Positions 15,177-19,914 of a stretch of 19,914 bases of DNA are shown here, in pieces (within the stretch, counting starts at the first letter, position 1; each line of letters opens with the position of its first letter). The DNA is taken from the NCBI GenBank assembly GCA_964348185.1, contig CAYGBW010000129.1, positions 1 to 19,914 on the forward strand. Reading direction: 5' to 3'. The position numbers and the translations under genes were made by a program. The stretch comes from CAYGBW01 sp964348185. GTDB taxonomy: Bacteria > Desulfobacterota > BSN033 > WVXP01. The notes under the pieces are model-generated. The model did no database searches. It was not told the DNA's origin and saw nothing but the letters and a program-made list of their open reading frames with translations.

Positions 15177-15311
15177 ATCGATTGATCGGTTCTGACAAAA
15201 GACAGAGAAAGCAACTTCTTCGAGTCATTCAGCAGACCGAATGCACTCTGCAGCCAAACGCTCGATTCCATTATCCCCTAAAAGGTCGGAGGGTCTGAGG
15301 AAGCCTTCCTG

Positions 15312-15333
15312 AAAAAAGGATCAGCGAGATCTT
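15312..15333 (-). terminator. Probable intrinsic terminator after the cupin gene
   Basis: Three bases past the cupin stop codon, on the minus strand, AAGATC pairs with GATC(C)TT around the loop TCGCT (one bulged C), and the stem runs into a six-T tract. The stem is short, but the position and T-run fit termination of the dehydratase-cupin transcript. Confidence 0.4.
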
Positions 15334-15336
15334 CCC

Positions 15337-15693
15337 TTATGCTTCACAGAAGAACTCGTCTTTGTGGTCCCAGGCGGGGATCCCCACGATGAGGGATTTG
15401 AAATCGCCATGTCCCCTGTGTGCCGTACCCGGTTCAATCGCCACCACGAGGCCGGGTTTGAGTTCTACAACATCATCGTTCAGTTCCATATATCCATGGC
15501 CTTCGAGGATATAGTAGTACTCCGTACACCCCTTGTGATAGTGCTTCTGGGAATCCGTGATGTGGGTCACGTGAAGGTTGGCAACGGGTGTGTCCTCACG
15601 CGTTATGATTCGGGTACTCGAGCCGCACGGACACGGGACGGGCTCAACGTCACTGATATGCCGGACGATATAGCCTTTTTTTGTCTTGCCCAT
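15337..15693 (-). CDS. Small single-domain cupin protein
   Basis: 118 residues, ATG with GAGGAGG upstream. One cupin barrel is complete: motif 1 has His51, His53 and Glu58 (HYHKGCTEYYYILEG) and motif 2 has His92 in PGTAHRG, together the usual metal-binding set. Before the barrel there is a Cys-Pro-Cys-Gly motif (21-24) followed by Ser-Ser-Thr-Arg, so an extra ligand or structural role for these cysteines is possible. Small cupins next to sugar-acid genes are often isomerases or sensors, but no specific activity can be read here. It follows the IlvD/Edd-type dehydratase gene by 101 bp on the same strand and is probably co-transcribed with it. It is convergent with the MttB-family gene. Confidence 0.75.
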   Translation of the reverse strand: MGKTKKGYIVRHISDVEPVPCPCGSSTRIITREDTPVANLHVTHITDSQKHYHKGCTEYYYILEGHGYMELNDDVVELKPGLVVAIEPGTAHRGHGDFKSLIVGIPAWDHKDEFFCEA

Positions 15694-15794
15694 CGGTGAT
15701 CCTCCTCGTATTGAGTCTTGAAAGGCTGCCTCTTTCCCAAGTCTTCAGCCATCAGCGGTGGGCTTTGAGCTGCTTGATGGCTGGCGTGGATTCT

Positions 15795-17474
15795 TTACTT
15801 CATCCGGAGATTGATCCCAGCCCCTTTCTCAGCGGGGTTGGCCAACCTGGCATAGACCGTCAGAAAACCGTCCGTTACGCGAGGTGCAGGAGGGCTCCAC
15901 CGGGCAGTCCGATTCTCGATTTCCCCTTCGGATAGCTGCACATCGAGTCTCCGGTTTGGAATGTCTATCTCAATGACATCTCCGTCCTGGACGATCGCGA
16001 GAGGGCCCCCTTCTGCCGCTTCAGGAGACACCTGACAGATAAAAGGCCCTCTTGCAAAACCAGAGATCTTCCCGTCCGTCACCAGGGCACATCGGGCCTC
16101 CAGCCCCAGGGCCCTCATGTATCCGATGACTTTGAAAACCTCTGTGAGACCGGGCCCGCCTTTTGGCCCCTCATATCGAAGAACCACAATATCACCCGGG
16201 GCAATCCGGTTCTGTCTTAGCGCCTCAATGGCCTCTTCCTGGCTATTGAAGACCCTAGCGGGCCCTTTATGCTGCATCATCTCTTTTGCAATTACGGTTG
16301 GCCTTACGACAGCCGATTTGGCGAGGTTTCCTCGCAGGACCGCTAGCCCTCCCTTGGTGACCGGATCATCCAGATCCCGGATCACGGGTCCCTTTTCGGC
16401 AGAGATCCTCTTTAGATTTGCACCCACGGTCTCCCCGGTCACGGTCAGAGCATCTGGGTTTAGCATGGGCTCGATTTTTTTCATGATCGCCTGGATACCG
16501 CCTGCCTCGTCAAAATCCTCCATCGTATAGGGGCCGCTGGGTCGCACAGCAGCAAGACAGGGTGTTTCTTGACCGCACCGTTCGACCAAATCAAGCGTAA
16601 TATCGTCGTCGAGGCCCAGTTCGAAAGCGATGGCCAGCAGGTGGATGATCCCATTGGTCGAACCTCCAATCGCGTGAAGCACCCGGATCGCATTGACGAG
16701 ACTTTCCCGGGTGATGATTCTTGAAGCGGTTGTGCCATCCTCGACGAGTTTCAGAATCTGGCGGCCCGATTGCTTTGCCATCCAGAGTCTTTTCGCCGAA
16801 ACCGCTGGGGCGGTCCCGGCTCCCGGTAAGGCCAGCCCAAGGGCCTCTGCCAGACACTGCATGGTATTTGCCGTTCCGAGCAACGCACAAGACCCGGCGC
16901 CCGGACAGGCCGAGTCCTCCAGAGAATCGAGTTCCTCTTCGGGAATGCCCGGTTTGCCGACGCCATAGGCCCAGCAAGCCGCATCCAACGTTGTCGTATC
17001 GATATCCTCCCCCTTGTATCTTCCCGCTGCCATGGGTCCACCCGGTACAACGATCACGGGCAAATCGAGGCGAGCGGCCGCAAGCAGGTGACCTGGAACG
17101 TTTTTGTCACACGAGGAGATCATCACCAAAGCGTCAAACATGTGAATCCATGTTGAGGCCTCAACCTCGGCCGCAATGATATCTCTTGTCGGTGTATCAT
17201 AGCGGATTCCATGTCTTCCAACAGCCATGGGGCACATGGCGAAGCTGCTGAACTCAAAGGGAGTCCCCCCTGCCTGCCAGATCCCTGCTTTTACGGCCTC
17301 TGCCAACGATTTGAGATGGACGTGCCCCGGGCTTGTTTCCCCCCAGGAGTTAGCCACACCGATTCTCGGCCTGGTCAAATCCTCCTTGGTGTACCCCATG
17401 GCTTTTAGCAGTGATCTGGCTCGGGCATTCTCAGGAGATTGAAGAAACTCTTGATTTTCCCTGTATGGATTCAC
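15795..17474 (-). CDS. IlvD/Edd family dehydratase, probable sugar-acid dehydratase
   Basis: 559 residues from a GTG start at 17474, chosen because GGAGG stands six bases upstream; the frame stays open 27 codons further but without conserved residues. Landmarks are ANSWGETSPGHVHL (41-54), MISSCDKNVPG with Cys122 and Lys124, ACPGAGSCALLGTANTM with Cys190 and Cys196, and GGSTNGIIHLLAIA. These cysteines hold the iron-sulfur cluster, and Lys124 lies in the Mg-binding site. The first cluster cysteine seen in [2Fe-2S] members is Gly50 here, as in the E. coli IlvD-like branch. The family dehydrates dihydroxy acids: dihydroxyisovalerate in branched-chain synthesis, or gluconate, xylonate, arabonate and 6-phosphogluconate. 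No other ilv gene is near, while KDG kinase and aldonate dehydrogenases are, so aldonate dehydration to a 2-keto-3-deoxy acid is favoured. A genuine IlvD cannot be excluded. Confidence 0.85.
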   Translation of the reverse strand: MNPYRENQEFLQSPENARARSLLKAMGYTKEDLTRPRIGVANSWGETSPGHVHLKSLAEAVKAGIWQAGGTPFEFSSFAMCPMAVGRHGIRYDTPTRDIIAAEVEASTWIHMFDALVMISSCDKNVPGHLLAAARLDLPVIVVPGGPMAAGRYKGEDIDTTTLDAACWAYGVGKPGIPEEELDSLEDSACPGAGSCALLGTANTMQCLAEALGLALPGAGTAPAVSAKRLWMAKQSGRQILKLVEDGTTASRIITRESLVNAIRVLHAIGGSTNGIIHLLAIAFELGLDDDITLDLVERCGQETPCLAAVRPSGPYTMEDFDEAGGIQAIMKKIEPMLNPDALTVTGETVGANLKRISAEKGPVIRDLDDPVTKGGLAVLRGNLAKSAVVRPTVIAKEMMQHKGPARVFNSQEEAIEALRQNRIAPGDIVVLRYEGPKGGPGLTEVFKVIGYMRALGLEARCALVTDGKISGFARGPFICQVSPEAAEGGPLAIVQDGDVIEIDIPNRRLDVQLSEGEIENRTARWSPPAPRVTDGFLTVYARLANPAEKGAGINLRMK

Positions 17475-17589
17475 GGTCGTCCTCCAAACGTCCCCGGGTT
17501 CATCAAGGCCAATGCCGCAGTCATCCCGGGTAGGCAAATAACGGGGTCGCCACACTTGTCAGCAACGGTTTCCCTCTGAATAAACTCGG

Positions 17590-17618
17590 TTGAAAACTCT
17601 TTCCAGCCACGGTAAAAG
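17590..17618 (+). promoter_or_regulatory. Candidate sigma-70 promoter for the zinc dehydrogenase gene
   Basis: TTGAAA (17590-17595) and TAAAAG (17613-17618) are 17 bases apart, with 5 and 4 of 6 consensus matches. The leader to the ATG at 17713 would be about 90 nt. Confidence 0.4.
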
Positions 17619-17637
17619 AGAGGGGGAAGTATCCATC

Positions 17638-17666
17638 ATCATATCGGAAGGAGCTGGGCTGATCAA
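17638..17666 (-). promoter_or_regulatory. Candidate sigma-70 promoter for the dehydratase-cupin unit
   Basis: On the minus strand TTGATC (17666-17661) and TATGAT (17643-17638) are spaced by 17 bases, with 4 and 5 of 6 matches. The leader to the GTG at 17474 would be about 155 nt. Its start site would lie a few bases from that of the opposing promoter, so the two would face each other. Confidence 0.35.
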
Positions 17667-17712
17667 GACCAGGCACCGAGACTCATCGGGTAGCTCGCAA
17701 AAGGACCAAAGG

Positions 17713-18747
17713 ATGGGAAAAACCTACCCCATGGCTATTGTGACCGCCCCGGGGCGCATCGAATATCAGGATAGAACACTGCCAGACCTTCATGCCCATG
17801 GCGTCCTCGTCAGAACCAAGGCCGTTTCGATCTGTGGAAGCGATCTTCACATCTTTAAGGGAAAGCACCCGGCCGCGTCCCTTCCCGTGCCGATTGGCCA
17901 TGAATTGTCTGGAGAGGTTTTGAGAGTTGGAGACAGGGTTTCGAGGGTCAGGAAAGGGGACAGGGTTGTCGTGGAGCCGGTGATCATATGCGGAGAATGC
18001 GACTGCTGCCGGAGAGGTCAGTACAACCTCTGCACCCACATCAGCTTTCAGTACAGGAAAGGCCAGGGCGGGTTTAGCCCGTATTTCGTGGCGCAGGAGA
18101 ATTGGGTCCATCGGCTTCCAGAAGGGGTCTCTTTTGAGGAGGGCGCCCTGATCGAGCCCCTTGCCGTGGCCGTGCATGCCGCCAAAAAAGGGGAGATTCA
18201 ATTCGGTCACACAACGGCCATATTCGGGGCAGGCGCTGTGGGACTCATGGTTCTCTGTTTGACCCGGTTGTCCGGTGGAGGAGAGACGTTTGTGGTGGAT
18301 GTTCAGGACTTCCGTTTGAAAAAAGCCATGAAGCTTGGCGCTTCAGAGGCCATTGACAACTCTCGGCAGGATGCCGTGGAACGGATTCTCGAGGGGACAG
18401 GGCGATTGGGCGTCGACATTGCTTTTGAAGCCGTAGGGATGGAAAAGACACTGGTGCAGTCTTTAGAGACCTTAAAGAAGGGCGGAAGGTCCATTCTCGT
18501 CGGCATTTTTGAGGATCCAGACGTTCAGATTCCGGCAAATATTTTCGTTCAAAAAGAGGTGGCTTTGATCGGCTCCCAAGGGTACTGCTGGGACTTTCAG
18601 ATCGCCCTGAAGCTCGTCGAGAGGGGGGGCATCAATCTGGAAGAGATCATCACCCATTCCCTCCCCCTTTCAGCGTTACAAGAGGCCTTTGAACTCTTAA
18701 TGGATCCCCAGAGCCGAGCCATCAAGGTGGTTATTCAGATGGATTAG
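17713..18747 (+). CDS. Zinc-dependent medium-chain dehydrogenase (sorbitol / idonate / threonine dehydrogenase-like)
   Basis: 344 residues from the ATG at 17713, supported by AAGGA seven bases upstream; the 41 earlier in-frame codons look non-coding. Catalytic zinc ligands are Cys41 (SICGSDLH), His63-Glu64 (GHEL) and Glu148 (EGALIEPLAV). The structural zinc is held by Cys93, Cys96, Cys99 and Cys107. The NAD domain has FGAGAVG (171-177), and Asp in the following FVVDVQD strand end favours NAD. Size and motifs match polyol and sugar-acid dehydrogenases such as sorbitol, L-idonate 5- and threonine dehydrogenase, which cannot be told apart by eye. With an SDR of the 5-ketogluconate reductase type and gnd in the window, an idonate-like role is attractive but unproven. 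It is divergent from the dehydratase and 130 bp before the flavin oxidoreductase. Confidence 0.85.
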   Translation: MGKTYPMAIVTAPGRIEYQDRTLPDLHAHGVLVRTKAVSICGSDLHIFKGKHPAASLPVPIGHELSGEVLRVGDRVSRVRKGDRVVVEPVIICGECDCCRRGQYNLCTHISFQYRKGQGGFSPYFVAQENWVHRLPEGVSFEEGALIEPLAVAVHAAKKGEIQFGHTTAIFGAGAVGLMVLCLTRLSGGGETFVVDVQDFRLKKAMKLGASEAIDNSRQDAVERILEGTGRLGVDIAFEAVGMEKTLVQSLETLKKGGRSILVGIFEDPDVQIPANIFVQKEVALIGSQGYCWDFQIALKLVERGGINLEEIITHSLPLSALQEAFELLMDPQSRAIKVVIQMD

Positions 18748-18790
18748 ACGAGAAAAGAGAACCGGGAAGGGAATCAATCGTCCTAGATCT

Positions 18791-18806
18791 ATGGCCTGTC
18801 GGCCAT
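18791..18806 (+). other. Hairpin between the zinc dehydrogenase and flavin oxidoreductase genes
   Basis: ATGGCC-TGTC-GGCCAT is a perfect 6-bp stem with a tetraloop, 44 bp after the dehydrogenase stop. There is no T-run, so it may separate expression levels of the two genes by processing rather than end transcription. Confidence 0.35.
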
Positions 18807-18877
18807 CAGAACTGCGTTTACCGTAAGAGGATTCATGGGTACCCGACCAACACCATGGATTGAAAAAGGAGGCTAGG

Positions 18878-19914
18878 ATGATAAGTCCGGCGATGCTTTC
18901 TTCGCCTATCCCCATCGGGAATAAGACCGCGCCAAACCGCATTGTGAATCAACCGATGGAATGCAACGACGGGGATTCCTCCGGGAACCCCACTGAGCTC
19001 ACCTTCCGGCGATATCGAAGCCTGGCAGAGGGGGGAGCCGGGATGGTCTTTGTCGAATCCCTCACCATCTCCTATGAGAGCCGGGCCAGAAAGAACCAGT
19101 TGAAAATCTCAGAGGATACTGCAAAGGGACTCGAAAGACTGGTCAAGGAAATGCGGGAAATCAACCGAGAGTCGTTGATCCTTTTCCAAATCAACCACTC
19201 GGGTCAGCTCAGCGGGGCAGCTTTTTCAAAGGTCGTCTCTGCCTATCCAACAGGGGACCCAAACATCCACGTATTGACAGAGAAGGAGATTGATGAAATC
19301 GGTGCAACATTCGCAAAAGCCGCACTCATCGCCCAGCAGGTTGGGGCGGACGGCATCGATTTCAAGAGTTGTCATGGCTATCTCGGCGGGGAAATGATCC
19401 GACCGGCCAACACCAGGCCCGATCGTTTTGGCGGAACCTTCGAAAACCGGACGAGATTCTTCAGGGAAACGGTGCAAAAGATGAGGAGAGCCCTCGGTGG
19501 AGAATCCTTCCTCGTCGGGGCGCGGTATTCGGCCTATGAAGGGATTCCGGGAGGCTTCGGGACCTCCGGCCCGCAAGAGGTGGTCGAGGACCTCTCTGAG
19601 CCCCTTGCCTTCGCAAAAACCCTTGAGGACATGGGGATGGACTACGTCAATGTCTCAGCGGGAATCCCTCCGGTCACCCCTGAGATTGTGAGGCCGACAA
19701 AGAACTATCCTGAAGGGGTTTACAGACACTTCGGCTGGGCTAAAGCCGTGAAAAACACCGTTGCCATTCCGGTTATCGGATCGGGATACAGCTACCTGAG
19801 AGACGGAAAGAACAATTTAAAAGAGCCAGATCCGTCCAAAAAGAGCTTTCTTTACTGGGCGGAGAAAAACCTGAAAGACGGCATCGTCGATATGGTGGGA
19901 ATTGGGAGACAGTC
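18878..19914 (+). CDS. Old-yellow-enzyme family NADH:flavin oxidoreductase, cut by the window edge
   Basis: 345 residues are visible from the ATG at 18878, which has AAGGAGG upstream; the gene continues past the right edge. The TIM-barrel start LSSPIPIGNKTAPNRIV and FMN contacts in FQINHSGQ (103-110, with Gln104 and His107) are typical. So is the PDRFGGTFENRTRF stretch (181-194). Where most bacterial members have His-x-x-His-Gly-Tyr-Leu for the substrate, this one has Lys163-Ser-Cys-His166-Gly-Tyr-Leu, so the first substrate-binding histidine is a lysine. The family reduces enones and dienoyl-CoA or, in longer members with an iron-sulfur cluster, demethylates amines. The missing C-terminus would decide between these forms. 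It is probably co-transcribed with the zinc dehydrogenase upstream. Confidence 0.8.
   Translation, partial: MISPAMLSSPIPIGNKTAPNRIVNQPMECNDGDSSGNPTELTFRRYRSLAEGGAGMVFVESLTISYESRARKNQLKISEDTAKGLERLVKEMREINRESLILFQINHSGQLSGAAFSKVVSAYPTGDPNIHVLTEKEIDEIGATFAKAALIAQQVGADGIDFKSCHGYLGGEMIRPANTRPDRFGGTFENRTRFFRETVQKMRRALGGESFLVGARYSAYEGIPGGFGTSGPQEVVEDLSEPLAFAKTLEDMGMDYVNVSAGIPPVTPEIVRPTKNYPEGVYRHFGWAKAVKNTVAIPVIGSGYSYLRDGKNNLKEPDPSKKSFLYWAEKNLKDGIVDMVGIGRQ

Noticed and set aside
8224..17474. Sulfoquinovose (sulfo-Entner-Doudoroff) pathway
   Set aside because: SDR, IlvD/Edd and Ldh2 families fit loosely, but no sulfoquinovosidase, lactonase, aldolase or sulfolactaldehyde dehydrogenase is present, and kdgK and gnd do not belong to it.
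15795..17474. Housekeeping ilvD of valine/isoleucine synthesis
   Set aside because: No ilvB, ilvN, ilvC or leu genes are nearby, and the neighbours are sugar-acid enzymes. It is kept only as an alternative because motifs alone do not separate the subfamilies.
1..19914. tRNA, rRNA or CRISPR array
   Set aside because: No cloverleaf with a TTCGANTC-type arm, no rRNA-like conserved stretch and no regularly spaced direct repeats with spacers were seen on reading both strands.

Overview
The window is bacterial and gene-dense, with mid-range GC by eye. An organism from the Desulfobacterota / former Deltaproteobacteria is my best guess. The reasons are an exported DUF3047 protein, a non-pyrrolysine MttB-family methyltransferase, a tandem TGGAGTNN octamer repeat, a sigma-54 promoter, and the tail of a REP-associated (RAYT) transposase. 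This is inference from gene style; no rRNA or marker gene is present.

Left part (1-4132): the truncated RAYT transposase, then a divergent pair made of a secreted DUF3047 protein (minus strand, with a GG-N10-GC sigma-54 promoter and an intrinsic terminator) and a possibly lipid-anchored alpha/beta hydrolase (plus strand). Next come a five-copy octamer repeat, an unrecognised exported protein, a REP-like pair of palindromes, and about 500 bp in which I see nothing.

Centre (4133-12544, all minus strand): a catabolic block. Read in the direction of transcription it is SDR oxidoreductase, D-isomer 2-hydroxyacid dehydrogenase, 6-phosphogluconate dehydrogenase (gnd), Ldh2-type dehydrogenase, 2-keto-3-deoxygluconate kinase (kdgK), Gfo/Idh/MocA oxidoreductase and an MFS transporter. 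The first five are tightly spaced (13-73 bp). The Gfo/Idh gene sits behind its own good-looking promoter. Just upstream of the SDR gene lie two fragments of a carbohydrate ABC importer: the N-terminus of a MalF-type and the C-terminal half of a MalG-type permease. They look like the remains of an internal deletion.

Right part (13704-19914): an MttB-superfamily methyltransferase (plus), a convergent pair transcribed as IlvD/Edd-family dehydratase then small cupin (minus), and a divergent pair of a zinc alcohol/polyol dehydrogenase and an old-yellow-enzyme-type flavin oxidoreductase (plus) that runs off the edge.

Taken together, the genes suggest a route that collects aldonates and ketoaldonates. 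Dehydrogenases from several folds would interconvert sugar acids, an IlvD/Edd dehydratase would make 2-keto-3-deoxy acids, KdgK would phosphorylate them, and Gnd would take 6-phosphogluconate. No KDPG aldolase, gluconate kinase, transcriptional regulator or corrinoid protein is in the window, so the substrate and the role of the methyltransferase remain open.
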